DNA of 64,000 nt from Pleurodeles waltl (GCF_031143425.1 NC_090450.1:171043272-171107271); one strand, 5' to 3'. Positions 23,827-37,413 are shown, counted from the first letter of the stretch. Program-made: numbers and translations. The notes: generated from the sequence alone by a model not told the origin.

Positions 23827-26800
23827 AAATGCTTGTTTAAAATGGTAGATCAGGCTAGGAGGACAGACTTGAATGCTACAATAAAGAAGTAAAGAGAGCA
23901 AGATCAAGGAACGAGATGATGGGTACTTTGGGCAGAAGAATCACAACGTAAGAGTCTAGATAGACAGATAAATGCATTGTTTTTTTAGAGTCTACCATGA
24001 CCATGACAAACAAATTGAGAATGTGCATCTTCAGCAGAAAACCTCATGAGACATGGCTAGGAAAACATACCAAATAATAAAGAATGACACAAAGTAATTC
24101 GTTTTATCGAAATGTCGAAATTATACTAAAGAGGAATCTAGGCAATTAGTAATAAGTTATTTAACTACAGGACAAAATCAGCTAAAAGACTACTAGACAG
24201 TGTGAGTGACTACATTTAAATCTTTTAGAATGAGATTACTCTTAACCAAAAGGAAAAGAGAAAATAAATTGCCTATCTAATGTGGTCAACGTGAGTGGAT
24301 AAAATGACTCAAAATTGTTTTTGAATACTCAATAGCAAACATTTCCTTGATCACAGTACACTGCAACTGTCCTAGACAGTGATACGAATGAAAACTTAAG
24401 ACACACTTGTCTTAGAAATATTCAATTTCTCCAAGACCTCTGAATGAAATTGTTGGAAGGTAACTATGAGCTGGGGGGGGACCTCTTGGGTACCATCTAT
24501 ATATAGATTAAGATCTTAGTGATACTGGTTAGGCACCAGAAAATTAATTTATGAATTTGTTTCAAGATCAGACACTGAAAAGCTGGGTGAGAGATCCTAC
24601 CATGAGTAGGTAACGGTTGGTCTCATATGGTACACCATCAATAGTTACAGAATAACTAGATCTGTTGCTCCAAGCCTTGGTCTATAAATGGAAAGGAGAA
24701 TACGCTTTAGAAAAAAATGGTACGAGATTTTTTAAGTGGTGTGGATAAAAATATTTTTAAAATGAAACCAGAGACTGCAAGCCACAGGGAATCCTTATAA
24801 TTTCAAATCACTCTTACGGGGTGGACTCGGAGTCTACAAAGAGGTTAACTAAGAAAACAAAAAATGGCTGAAAAGCCAACACGGATGTGGCCCAGAACAT
24901 CACACATCACACCCCTGTACTTCTAAAACGTTTACCATATGAGAAGAGGGTATGGTTTTGTGCAGAGCTCTGCTACGAGGCACTTCTATCCTTCCCCTGC
25001 AAAAAGGAAAGAAAAAGAAAAGGTGTCCGTCTACTGCTGACTTCCAGTGGAGAATTAAAAGCCTAAACTGTACATCGGCTGAGCAGATCCTCCAAATAAG
25101 AGGTGAAAATAAATAAATAAAAAAACACTCTACCCAGGGGTTTCCATCTCACTGTGTGTACCACCATGTGATACCTGCTCATCACCCGGTGACTGTGTGA
25201 AGTCTTTTGATATTGTATGATACACTGACAGCATGCATAGGCACGTCTGGATCATTAAGTCATGTTAAATTAATGCTTCCCCATTTTCAACCTGAGAGAA
25301 CAAAGATGGTGTTAGGGAGAGTCTCATTTCTTTATAGCAGAACATAACTGGAGGTGCAAATAAACCATTACAGCGACAAGACTTCAAAGCAAGGCAGCAC
25401 ATTTCCAATATTAGAATGATACACTGTTTTGAGTCTGATCACAAGTCATGAGGTCCCAAAGGAGCCAACCAAGTCTGTTGCAGATAGCCATGGGTACCAG
25501 AGATTACAATTAGAAAATTCACCTTCTGTGCTAAAAGCAACTGAAGTAAGTTTCAGTGAACAGACCGTGCCTTAAAGCAAGTTCTTTAGACAGCGTGCGT
25601 TAGCAAGGTGAAACCACATCTGCACAGGTATAGCACGCACAACTAATGAGGTACACGGGCAAACAGTAGGATACTCTGAACGACATAGCTGTTATTAATA
25701 TGTGGACCCAAGTCTGGAATTCATACAGGTTTGGCAACAGAGGCTTTCCACATTGAAAACTACTGGATGGCTGGACACAAGAGTAAGAAGTGCCTCCTAG
25801 ATTAAAATCAAATATTCACTGAAGGAAGAGGACACAAAGGAAGCTCAAGAAAGAGGTGAGGCAGAGAGATGAGATTAACAGGACATTCACTCACAAAGGA
25901 CTAGTTCAAGAAGCACGTTTTTCCAGGCAAAAAGAATATACTTGCCATCGGACGTGAGGCATACTGCTCAACAGTAAACAGCAACAAAGAGACGCGCGGT
26001 GGTATTTTTGCTGCAGGTTAAGCTGCGCCAAAAAATACCCCGGATAAGGAAAATGGCTTTGAATTACAAAAACATCTGTAATCTATAATAAAGTCCACCG
26101 AGCAATGGAGATGAAAAAGTGGGTCTTTAGCCCTACGCTGAACGAATGAAATGGAGTTAAAGAATTCGAACCGTAAAATGATTCTATGAAAAACATCTCA
26201 TCTCTCAATGTGTCAAGTAATACATTCACCATGAACTGCAATCAGTACTGACACAAGCTAAACAATAGGTTCTCTTTAAGCACATTTAATAAGACCGAAT
26301 ACCACCAGGATATCAGCAATAACATAAAAAAATGTCAAAAGAAAAATCAATCAGCCACTTCCGTGGAGATAACGGGGTAGTCAATCCACATACAGGTGGC
26401 ATTTTTAAAGAAGGAACTGGGGTGGAAGGCATCCAACCACCCGAGATCACCGTGACAGCCTGTACAACGAATTATTTCCCAGGCGATCTGCGGGTGCAGA
26501 TATGGATAAAGTGGACGACACTCTTAAGGAGCCATCTAATATGACTGGAAGATATTCGCCCCCTCCTCAACTAGCAAAACTGATGTGCTAAAAACGTAGA
26601 GCTTGTTATACAGAACTCATGATTACCTGAAATGGTTAAATTAAGTTACACTTTCTAATGTTTCTCCGACCAACAATATCGGAAAGCTTTCCCCACTTGT
26701 CATGTACATTTACATAGCGATATGTGGCATCATCACAAAAGCAGCTCTATCTAAAAACGTATTTCGTTTCATAAGAAGCAGGGAAGACGGGAGAGAAATC

Positions 26801-28567
26801 CCCTTAATGCATCTTCTAAAAAATAACGCATAAAACAGAATGTTCACAACTGGCAGCAAAAGCAAAGCTTTTCAGAATACTAGTACTGTAGAAATACAAT
26901 GAGGCACAGCCCTTGGAGACACTGAACAAGGCACCTATCCAAAACTGGATTGAGGGATGAATTATGTTGCTGTATCACAAATGTAAACGTGTTGACGAAA
27001 CGGTTTCAACTGTACACAAGAGAGAGGGCAAGAATCAACATTTTAATCTCACTAAAATTAATGAAACTGCTACCAATACTCTCATCGTTCACTTATTCAC
27101 ATTTGGTTGAAGTCATCTACAGGCAAATTCAGGAGGCGAAAAAGTTTAAAAACAAAAAAAAAAAAAAAAAAAGAAGAAAGAAAACCCACATCTCTTTACC
27201 AAACTTACAGAAGCACCTGCCCTACTCCACTGCACCTTGGGCCTAAACATACCACGGTTTTGTGCAATGACGACGCACAGCATATGATCAGTGGAATGGT
27301 TTGAACGTGTGGGTACTGTGAAGGACTAAGAGTGGCAGAATCATAGCACACACATCATATTTACCAAGCCCTAATAAATCAGGGCCAATTAAAGTTGCTT
27401 CCCCATCACCCAGTCATATTTTTTCTTGTTTTAACATTGGTTATCAAATTCAAAAGCCTAAAAAACGTAGTGGAACCCTAATGGAAAGACCACCATGTGA
27501 TGAAGCAGACACAGATGGACAGGCTAGTGCAACGGAATAGCTTTATAAACCGAAAACAACATCGACGGAGAAAACTAACCAACCAAACGCAAATCTTTCC
27601 AGGAATATTCATCAGGTGAATAAGGTCACTGATGCAGCTTCTCGTCTGGTAGATCAGTCGCAAAGTCAGAGTAGTTATTCTAACTCTATTTCAGTTTGCT
27701 GCTTTGCCACTGAGGTGATAAAAACATTGTCAAGTTGAAAAAAACTCTCAGTGTTCGGAAAAATGCCTACTATCAATGGCAAAGCCAGGAGATCTGGACT
27801 GTATTTTAAAAAGGCTGCAGTGAAACAACAACCACAAAAAAAAAACATGTATTTCTTTACACGTTCATGGGATAAAGAGTTTGTGAGATGATGATACTCT
27901 GTACTTTCGATACGTAAAATAGTCACTCGTGCATGCCAATGCAAGCACCCTTTGGAAGCAGCATGGTAAATTAAACAGTCAATAGCATGAAGAGAGAAGG
28001 TAATAACCCTGTGGGGTGGAGTTGATATCAAGACCACTTTATCGTCATGTTTAATATTTGGGAACAATAGGTAAAAGTAGAGAAATGCGGTGTCAAGCCA
28101 GGTCCATAAAGCAACAGTGTGAACAATTTCGCAAATAAAAATAAAAATACTTCAATGCTTTTGTATTGAAGTAGTAACTGTAAAAGGACCACCTACTTTT
28201 GGTGGAATAAAAGAGCTCTTTAGAGGTTAAAACCTAAATCTCATGTATACTTTCAGGTAGAGAAGACTTATAGAATGCCTGTCTGGTCACTTAGTAAATC
28301 AAAACCATAAACTATCTTGGGCTGAAAGGGTTATTGGAACAGAGCTTAGGACCAGGTTCATTTTAATCCAATGTAATGCAGTGCACTGTATCTAATGGTA
28401 AACTGGAAATGCAATGACCCATCAAAAGGATGGTTCAATCAGTGCTATGGTTATGAGTACTAGTACAGGAAACTAATGGGTGAAAAATGATAGTCTGGAA
28501 TGCCACCTCAAGCCAGTAGCCGAGGTTAATTCAAGCTTTCCTTTCATCACTTTTTCTGCAGGAATCT

Positions 28568-28590
28568 AAAAAAAAAAAAAAAAAAAAAAA
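28568..28590. repeat. Poly-A run, about 23 bases
   Basis: An uninterrupted A run. It faces a 28-base T run about 207 bp downstream. This could mark oppositely oriented retroposed tails or be independent expansion. Confidence 0.95.
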
Positions 28591-28794
28591 TTCTTTACCC
28601 CTCACACCCCAAAAGCTAACACGATTGCCTCCAGAATTCACCACTGAAGATACTCAAAGAAACGGCTGCCAAAAGCAATTTCAACCAGTTAATTTCCTGC
28701 AGCCCGAGACCACTGAGGAGCTATGTGCTGTGAGGTCTCAGTCTAACCGTTGGCAAAGGAATTAAATGAACGCTTTTGGTCAAGAAGCTGAGGA

Positions 28795-28797
<3 letters not shown>

Positions 28798-28825
<28 letters not shown>
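28798..28825. repeat. Poly-T run, about 28 bases
   Basis: An uninterrupted T run on the plus strand. Together with the A run at 28568 it could form a long A:T stem with a loop of about 207 bases. Confidence 0.95.
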
Positions 28826-28826
<1 letters not shown>

Positions 28827-29309
28827 TCATAGCAGTTTGTATATGTACAAAATGCCAAACTACCTTGTTCGTCGGCAGAAACCCTTGAGGTGGACTTGGT
28901 TCAGCATTAATAGTTTTATAGGAGCTAAGCACCAATGTAGGACCACATTATGCGAATAGGCTGCCTGAATCTAATGCCGGCAGAGGGCAGGTTTTGCAGC
29001 ATAGTCTGAGGCGTTATGTTGCAACTAAGACATTAAACAATCCCCCCCAATCAGTATCACCCGCTGTACCTTCCACAGAAAAATAGGGTGTAAAACAATG
29101 TTGCAAATAGCAGAACACAGTGTACAGTTACACTCTTCAAAAACTGTCTCAAAGAGGTCTGTGCCAGGTCTATTCTATGCTCACATTACGGGGCTTCTAG
29201 AAGCACCCATTTCCATAACCAACAAGAGAGTCCTGTAGAATATACTGTGTAAGACATGATCACACAAGTGTCTAAGGGACCGTTTAAAGATTCAGGAAAG
29301 ATTTATAAT

Positions 29310-30611
29310 GTTCAAGATGCTTGGGAATGAAAAATGTCCAAGATATTGTAACAGAAAGTTTCATTTCTATAAAGGACACGGAGGCGAGGATTAGGCTTTT
29401 GTACTGGGGCGGTTAATTTAGTTTTTCTTTCCATATGCTCAGTGGGAGCAGATTGTTTGAACGATTGTATGATGCTACTTTTGGAGCTGGAGCCCATTTT
29501 GCATAAATTAGATAGATAAGGTCCTCAGGATCCAGCATGTCTGCGTCAGTATGAGAGGCAGTCTCTGCTTTGGCGTCCTCCTGAGGAGGGACAGAGGGGC
29601 CCGATAGGTGCCAGGGTCTGGTGGGTTAATTGTCGCCATCCGACATCTGCAGGGATTTGTCCCCATCTAGGGGGCCAGGGTGTAGAGCAGAGAGGTCCTA
29701 TACTCAGCAGGGAGTGGTTTTTTTTTTGGGGGGGGGGGGGGAATCCATAAACACATTCTTGAGGCAGGCAAAGGCATCCAAGTCGAAGCCGCCCCCAGCA
29801 CACTTGCGTTTAGATTCTAAAGCCTGAGAGGGTTGCCCTGGAGGTGAAAGGCCCGGGTTAATCCTCCTATATGCTTTGGGGTTGTGGGCACTGTGATACC
29901 ATTTGATTCATCTTCCTCTCCGGGGGAGCGACAAATTGCGTCGCTACTTTGAATATGGAAGCACCCATGATGTGGTAGAAATTCTCATCAATGGGGAGGT
30001 ATGTGATCTCCTCCTTCTCTAAGTATTCCCCCGAGTGCACTGCAAACTCCGGATGGTCCACCATACCCCATCAAAATAGATGGTTTAAATTGCCCAATTA
30101 ATTCTTTACAAAACATTAAGATTAGAGAGGGCAGTCAGGCCTTGAGACTACACCAAAAGCGATATGAGATGTCAGAGGCAACAGTAGTGAAAGTATTTGT
30201 TACTGTGAGATAAACTCCCAGTTTATACAAAGGGAAAGCAGCAATGCCGAGTGTTGCCATAGGACGGGGTTGCATCTCAAATTTTTCACCTCGGGGCGAG
30301 GCCTTACCCTTATGAGTGTTGAGACTCCAGGCCGAGCTCTGATGAGGCCAGTGCGTTTTATCTTTCGAACAATCAGCCCCCACCAAGCGAATAGAAAGAA
30401 ACTCGAAATTAACAGCCCCCATACAGAAGCCTAATCCTCGCCTCTGGTCCCAATGTAGAATTTCTAGTGCCTTCCTGAAACAGCACGGTTCCGAACATTC
30501 TGATGTAATAGGTCTTCGGAGCAGATTAATCAGAACACATTTTAACGTTAAAGAAGTCACTTTTTCTGCCAATAAACAATGGCCAGGTCTGCTTAATTGT
30601 ACAAAACCCAC
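29310..30611 (-). pseudogene. Possible decayed retroelement coding region
   Basis: The minus strand has several short frames that read like coding sequence rather than AT-rich noise. One (29867-30064) includes LPIDENFYHIMGASIFKVA and FVAPPERKMNQ. Others include a frame around 29460-29560 reading DPEDLIYLIYAKWAPAPKVA and a 158-codon frame (30135-30611). Local GC is higher than in the rest of the intron. The pattern of DP-(E/D)-L...W-P-KVA resembles the gag-like ORF of amphibian DIRS retroelements as I remember it, but this match is weak. Frames are interrupted by stops and by a T10G14 tract at 29718-29741. It could equally be another repeat family. Confidence 0.3.
29718..29741. repeat. T10G14 homopolymer junction
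   Basis: Ten T are followed directly by fourteen G on the plus strand. A length-variable tract of this kind can break reading frames in assembly. Confidence 0.9.
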
Positions 30612-32344
30612 TGTAAAACATGGTCAACCAACATCTACAATTGCATTTTTCTTGTTGCTAGAGCACTGGGCACCCTCGTCCCACCTGGGAGGATATAAAG
30701 AAGAAACTGGGCCAAAATGTAGATGAGCATGTGGGGCAGGACCAGGGACCATAAAATAAAGCTTGAAACAGGACAGAGTTCAAACTTACTAAGTGGTAGT
30801 TTTAAATTGAGAAGCTTGATCTGGTGATGACTTAAGGCGATTTCCTATCTGTTGGGAAGAAAGGGAGAACAAGAAGGGCAGGCAGTGGACCACAGATTCA
30901 GTGAGGCCATGCAAGAGTCAACGGAAAGCCCAAAATAAATAAATAAACTTCTCTTTTATTTTTTTTTAAGTGGGGGGGGGGTGAACATGTCTGGGGACAG
31001 ACAGCATCAAATAAGATAAAAAGGGTAGAAGGACTTGCATGCTGAACTTTTGGGCCTCAGCAGGTGCAGTCTGTACATCCTGCTAAACTAAAATTAAGCT
31101 CAGGACTTGTCTTGCAGTGCAGACGAGACTAAAATACGGTCCACTTCAAAACTCTTTCGGTACATTTGCTGGTACAGGGAGGCGAAGAATAAATTGAATC
31201 GGTGCTTTGCTGATCTGTACTGCACATCCAATATGTTTTGGGTGTTGAAGGGTCAGGTTGTTTACTTTTCTAACCTTTTAAACCTTTAAGAAATTATGTA
31301 GGTTTATGCAGGTTTAACAGAGGAGGCTCGAGCAAAGAAGTGCATTAACTGTGCCACAAGGAGAAAGTATTGCTTTAAGGGATGAACGTTTCACAAAGAA
31401 TCATAAGTCTAGGTGTCTGTCCTAGCATATCTAACTCAAGAGATAACAGAGCAAAGAAAAGGAAATCACAACCAGAGTTTAGCAAAGCTCTAGGCTACAC
31501 TGGAAGAAGTTGTAAAAAGCAGTTAGCTCCATCTCAATATCATAATTTGCAAGGAGATAATTTACAGGAATGCTCATAATCCAGCTGTAGAGCAGTTTGC
31601 TCCTCATGCATTTAGGAGCTTGACTAGTGAATCATAGTGAACAAATGTTTGCAAACCAAAAGTGAAGTTAACAGCTGTCAGACACCTGCTAAAGAAAAAC
31701 AATTTAAAGCTAGGGATTCCGTAGGTGTTGTGTCCCATAATTTAAACACAGTATTTACTGGCTAGGTCGACAAGTGCAGCCTGGTTCGCATTTGTTCTGC
31801 AACATCCCCAGTGAAGATCGCGAATGCAATCTGAAGTAGTACCATCAGCACACAAGGTACCAAACTTGATCCTCATTGTAATAAAAAGCAAATAGATAAA
31901 TGATGCTGTAAGATTAAAGACCACTCCAAATATATTTGCTCTGCCTCGCAGAATATACAGATTAAACCTTATTTGTAAAGAAAATGTAACAACATTGAAG
32001 GCTCCACCTTTCTGTGCACTGATCTTAAACACTAACAAAGATGAAGCAAGCTTAAAATCTAAGAAGGTAAACCAGAAAAAAAATATATTATGCAAATGTG
32101 GTCAAAGATTTTGAAATAACATGCCAGCAGTAATAGCGGAAATAAAATCCATCTTTTCTCAATGCAGGTTTAACGTATGGGCCAGATTAGGGCTGTCAAC
32201 TTTACTCACTGTAATGATATACTAATTTATTGGCAAAGTATTACCACTGACTGTAGCTTTCCCAAAATATCTGATGGCAAGTTGGTGCCTCCTTGGCCTT
32301 CCCTTCAGGGAATTTTAGACACCACGGCAAACTAGCCTTTTAGT
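30612..32344. other. Intronic sequence without recognisable gene
   Basis: There is a T-run followed by a G-run (about 30958-30981). A 117-codon minus frame (31742-32095) has no recognised family. Nothing else is supported. Confidence 0.5.
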
Positions 32345-32700
32345 TTGATTAAATATTATCACATTACATCCAACCTAATGAACATGCATTGGCTCCTTCT
32401 ACCAGACCGCATCGTCTTTAAAAACAGTTGTAACATTTCCAAAGCCATCACGGCCAGCACATCTGCTTATCTTGTGGACAAGCTCCCCATGACTTTTAGC
32501 ACTTGGCAAACGGGCAGAATGAAGAAAGAGCAAGAGGTATGTTAAAGGAAGAAACAACAAGGTGAGGTCCTTTTATATCTATGCATCCATGATCTGGAAC
32601 AAAAACAACATCCATCTATCACAACATCCATGTATCAATCAGGAACACTACAAATTAGGAAAAAGTTGAAGACAACTCTTTAAACAATACTACATCACAA
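32345..32700 (+). pseudogene. LINE ORF2 C-terminal fragment (CR1/L2-like)
   Basis: The translation HITSNLMNMHWLLLPDRIVF, followed by KNSCNISKAI...TSAYLVDKL, aligns with the LINE tail HITPILKSLHWLPVxxRIxFKxLxxxYKAIxGxAPxYLxDLL. After a frameshift near 32545, RSFYIYASMIWN matches RxFSVxAPxLWN, and HYKLGKKLKTTLF matches the FKxxLKTxLF terminus. The fragment is 5'-truncated and inactive. It lies on the same strand as the LINE remnant at 4.0-5.3 kb, antisense to TSC22D2. Confidence 0.75.
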
Positions 32701-34568
32701 TTCATTGGCAATCCACATACTAGCTTAATTTCATATTGCTTGTTGACTTCACGATCTTCTTTGACCTTAGACAGCAGAAAGATGCCTTTTCGGCTAGTTT
32801 GGGGATATACAAATACCTCATACATACACTATTTTAACGTATCCTCCTTGGAGATTTTTCTTGTAAGTGGCAACTTCTCTCAGTCTGTGCAAGTACATTC
32901 TTAATATAGTGTGATCCATAGAGCCACAGCAGGCCAAATCTGGAGTGGACTTGTCAAGCAACAGAGGTAAAGTTTAAACTGACAAGTGAGCAACATCCTA
33001 TCATAAAAAACTTTCACCCACAAAATCTTTAAATAATCTAGCCAACAACCTGCTCCAAAATTCAAAGCAGGCAATTCATTCTTAGGAAAGCAACATTCAT
33101 CAAGACGTTCTTTGGAACATTTGCTTATGTGGAGTAGTTTGCCCACTTTCTTTCAAAGACGTAACTAAGAATTGTGTGGATAGGTGGCTCAGGTTGTGTA
33201 AGGGGCAGGACTGGGATCTAGGCAAAAACAGCAACTCTGACATAGACAAAACACTTACCACTTAGGATAACTTATTTCATCCAGTATCTTAAACGAGAAA
33301 CTGATGATGGTAGGTTTGTTCCTTTGGTGTTAAAAAAAGGAAGCAATTTGTATGTAGTACCATAACACTGCACCTGTCCCATCATTTTAGAACACTGTGT
33401 GGCTTTTTAACTGGTAACTCTCCATGTCCTACCCCCTTACCTTTGTTCCAAAGCTTACAGGTAAATAATAGGTGACCATCTTTTAATAAAAATAAACAAA
33501 AAATAAACCACCAGCAGATGTTAGAGACCACATAGTATAGGGCAGAAGAAAAAAGTGTTGACATACTAAATGCTTGCGCTGCACAGTTTGCCTATTACAG
33601 TAAGCTACATTCACATGTTGGGCGAGAAGCTACTCAGCCAGTTTATGACAGTCCAAAAATCAATGCATACTTAAGATTTTTTTTTTTTAGCACAAATTGG
33701 TATACATTCATTATGAAAAATTTGACAATTCACTTTGACATATCTCAAGGGTGAAAACCCCTAATGAACTCACAATACCCGTAGAGATTAATTATATTAT
33801 CCTTTTCAGATCAACCTAAAATTGGATGACTCTTCTTCTGTATCAGGCAGCAAACCGAAGTAAAATATGAGGCCAAACCTGAAAATCAGCTTCCTGATTT
33901 CAAATGATGTTCAAGCTCAGTTTACCTATTAATAACTAAAGAGAAATAAAGATACCATCCATTTAAGCAGAAGTTTATTACAAATCAGAGAGGTTTGCTA
34001 TTTATGGGCGGGAAATGAATGCAGCATCTGCAATTCATTATGCAATCACATCACTGGAAAATGTATTGGACCTATCTTGGACCTACAAAAGAGGTAATAT
34101 TTTGGGCGATGTAACGTAAACGCATAAATAACTTAAGGAAGAAGTTTAAATAGAGCACAGTTACATATTTTAGCATTCAAACTAGATTACCATGAACAAG
34201 ACCAAACCTGGTGTAAAATTCTAAATGTATGTTTAATTCTGTGCATGCTTAAAAACACTCCCATTGGCAATAAGATCCCTTTATTTGCCCCCAAGAAAAC
34301 TTTTAGGTTTGTACAAGTAGGGAGTAAACTACTTCTGCTTCAAAACCCATTGCAAACCAAGTTCAGTACACAATTGGTGTTATAAGCATTTATTGTGTCT
34401 GTATGCGGACACTATGCCTTTGCTCTATACCTTGTGACAATGTCCAACATCCGGCAAAGATGCTTTTGTTGAATTATAGTTTATTATTGTATTTAGTGCA
34501 GACAAGCTCATCCATAACTGTACAAAATAGTGCATTTCGGTCCCATAAACAGGTGATGTGTAAAAAAA

Positions 34569-34585
34569 AAATATATATATATATA
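34569..34585. repeat. (AT)n microsatellite
   Basis: About eight AT units immediately after an A9 run, on the plus strand. Confidence 0.9.
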
Positions 34586-34908
34586 GAACATTACAATGCA
34601 CCTCTTTGTATAGCGATTGATACGCATGTCTGTATTAAACTCGACAACTGACAATGAAGAAAAAAACATCTGAAACAAGAGAAGGTCACTCACAAGGAAT
34701 AGTTTGGAATACGCACAAGATAACTAACTATACCATCAATTCTTTACAGAATATGGTTTAGTTCACTAAGGTGGTTAAGTGGAGTTGTTTACGCCACAAG
34801 TGTGCAAGTCTAGAATAAAATGTTTTCTGAAGGGCAAAGAAAATAAAGTTCTTATTGTTAACAGGTATATTTGTAAAACCTGCACGAAATGTATTTAAAA
34901 AAAATAAG

Positions 34909-34971
34909 TAAAAAAAAAAAATATATATATATATATATACACACACATACATATACATACACACACACACC
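34909..34971. repeat. Compound A/(TA)/(CA) microsatellite
   Basis: An A-run is followed by about ten TA units and then interrupted (CA)n/(CATA)n, 60 bp in all. The same compound TATATA-ACACAC pattern recurs at 41529-41580. Confidence 0.9.
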
Positions 34972-35112
34972 TTAAACTGGGCCAGATTTTTTATTTAATG
35001 GAAGCATTTGTGTAGGGCACAAATGAAGGTAAATCGATTAATGTTATCATACATGATTTCGAGCCATATCACTGAACTGGACTATCTCTAGGGCAGTGCA
35101 TCAATTACTTCC

Positions 35113-35115
<3 letters not shown>

Positions 35116-35144
<29 letters not shown>
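35116..35144. repeat. Poly-T run, about 29 bases
   Basis: An uninterrupted T run on the plus strand, equivalent to a poly-A tail in the minus orientation. It may be the end of an unrecognised retroposed copy on the minus strand. Confidence 0.95.
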
Positions 35145-35148
<4 letters not shown>

Positions 35149-37403
35149 GTACCTGTCTGACTGCTGACAAAGATGCTCAGCACGTGGTGTAAATCTGGGG
35201 TTAAATTTACTCTAACAATGGGGCGTTAAGGTCAACGTTGATGAAAAACTTGCCGGCTTCTCTTACATTTTTCGAATGAACTAGTATGGTGAAGGTACAT
35301 TTTTGAGTAGAATGCATCTTCTACACAAATCAATCTGAAGTATACAATATACTTAACTAGGGAACTCTGGCCCAGATGCCTGAAACTCGTGCACTTTAAT
35401 CATTCATCTCTCGATAAAAGAGCAAAGAACCATCCATGGAAGCGCACACAAAGGGGATACACATCCCAAGAATGGCATGCATACCCAGTGACTGATTATC
35501 AGCTGGTGAGAAACACTGATCGGGCATGCACCCTAAGCTCAAACTACATTTGCAAGACAAGCAAATGTGAGCACACTGCATGAATCATGCAGAGCCGAGG
35601 CATTTTGCACGACTCTGTAGCGGGTTTCCAATTAAGGTAGCTAGAACTAATAACGATGTTCAATAGCTAGCCACACTGAAAGAGAAAATGGCGTTTAGGC
35701 ATCAGGAAGGTTAATGTGTTCAATGTCTCATCGCGCAAAGTGTTCAGCTAGTGTCCCTTTATTCAATGTTTATTGAATAAAAGTGAGGTGCAACCATTTA
35801 TGTAAGACTCAAAAGTAACAGAAAATGTTTTCCCCCACATTTAAAAGGCATTCTACCAATATTCTGTAGGAGTGATCTTAAGCGAGTGATACAAAAAATG
35901 GGGAATGCGTCGTTGATACGTCAACTAAAACGTCCGAAATATACTTTTAGGGGAATCGTGAATATCCGAGTTCTGCGTGTGACAGTTGGCAATGATGCCA
36001 ATGCCACAAAGTGTGACTGACCAGTGTCAGCCTTGTGTCATAACGTGCTTGGCTTTTTAACTAGTACCATGACCAGTGAAAAGCCACCAAAACCCACTAC
36101 TATGTGGTATGGGCTTCACACATGGGTAAACGATGGAAGGCCACGTGGGATGTGATGTTGGGAGCTGCGCATGTCTGAGGGCTGAATTCAACTCAGCGAG
36201 TGGTTTTGCTACCACATGAAGAAAGTCAGAACGCCCCATCACACTGAAGCAACCCGGCAACGCCCCCTCCACCACATGCAGTTTTTATTAATCTAAAGCA
36301 ATGTGTAAGCGAGCAAATAAATTATTTGCTCAAGCACCACACCTCTTGGCATACACCAGTCGGTTTCTTCACAGCTTCAGCTGCCAAGCTGAGACACTAG
36401 ACTCGATATAAATGTAATTGCGACCATTCCGTTAGCTTTCATTAAGAATGAAACAAATGACACCCCAAATGCAATGATATTTGTTCACTGCAAGACTGGG
36501 CTTCCTCTAGCCCTGAGTGGAATGCTAAATGCAAAATGGATGTTCAGTAAAAACAATACTCAGCACCTCCGAAGCTGTGTCAGGCGGAAACAGCTATCTT
36601 ATCGTTAGATAATGCAGGAGGCATTTCCATATAGATGGCAAATTCATCTCTTAGTCACGAAAATGTATGTATCTAACAAGCAGCTGGCAGACCAAACATA
36701 AGGTAGACGCATATAAGGGATTTCTAACTACTGTCTGCATTTTGAACCAGATCACATGTAAACAGCAACCCGGTGAGAAATCAAATATGTAAATGCTGCT
36801 TTAAAAGCAAATCTCAATTCAACTTGGAGCATTAGATGCGCTCCTCGAAGCAGCTAACAGGTAAGTTCTCCACATCAAAATTATGCAGACTCAACAAGTG
36901 GCGGGCGACACACACATTGACTTGGGAAATCTTAGTACAAGTCGTGGGAGACATTTGAAGCGAGACGCCATCTAGTGTAACTTGCTCGTAGTCTTTTATA
37001 GTGACAACTGCAAGCAAGGTTAATCCGTATGTGTTAAAGGTGCAGCTTCATTTAACATTGTGCTGGGTTATACTTACAGGGGAAAAATAACGACTCGCAG
37101 ATAATGAAGTGTGTTATGCAGGAGTTAGAAGAACCCTGAACAGCAGTAAAGTTCCAGTGAACACACATTTCGGCCTTGCGGTGTAAGCAACAGCCCACAG
37201 TGGGCATTGCTTGGAGGCAAGTATCGCCTACATTTGGAGAGGGACAAGATACGAACCACCAGGAAGGTAACTGTAAGGTGGACTGACTTCTCCGAACGTC
37301 TCGTGCAAAAGATTAAACTTTAAAACATCAAAACAACTCCATACTTGTAAACTTACCGTTTTCCTAAACCACCCCCCCAGTTTTCCCAAAAGACTACAAG
37401 TGC

Positions 37404-37413
37404 CCATACCTGT
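37404..37413 (-). other. TSC22D2: Splice donor of TSC22D2 coding exon 1
   Basis: On the minus strand the coding sequence ends GAAGACAG followed by GTATGG, with the intron starting at 37409. The reading frame beyond the donor gives only YGHL before a stop. Known TSC22D2 proteins break at the same DGDEDR point, continuing with an NPSTAFY-like exon. This supports a real splice site in phase 2. Confidence 0.85.

Larger units (their letters stand above)
23827..29299. other. Intronic sequence without recognisable gene
   Basis: No coding region is supported. An A-run lies at 27157-27173 and short CA or A tracts occur elsewhere. Open frames of up to 130 codons (for example 27675-28067 minus) show no family motif and biased composition. 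Confidence 0.55.
32701..37403. other. Intronic sequence next to TSC22D2 exon 1, no gene seen
   Basis: No exon or RNA gene is recognised. It contains the AT/CA microsatellites and T-run listed separately. The last few hundred bases before the donor have no obvious repeat. Any intronic enhancer could not be recognised by eye. Confidence 0.5.
1..37409 (-). other. TSC22D2: TSC22D2 intron 1 (5' part, at least 37.4 kb)
   Basis: This is everything downstream of the exon 1 donor in the direction of transcription. I looked on the minus strand for the following exons (AFYQAFH, AIDNKIEQAMDLVK and the TSC box MYAVREEVEVLKEQI) and did not find them. The intron therefore probably continues past position 1. 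The content is AT-rich and dominated by transposable-element remnants and simple repeats, listed separately. An intron this long is typical of salamander genomes. A short-isoform alternative first exon inside it cannot be excluded by eye. Confidence 0.75.
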
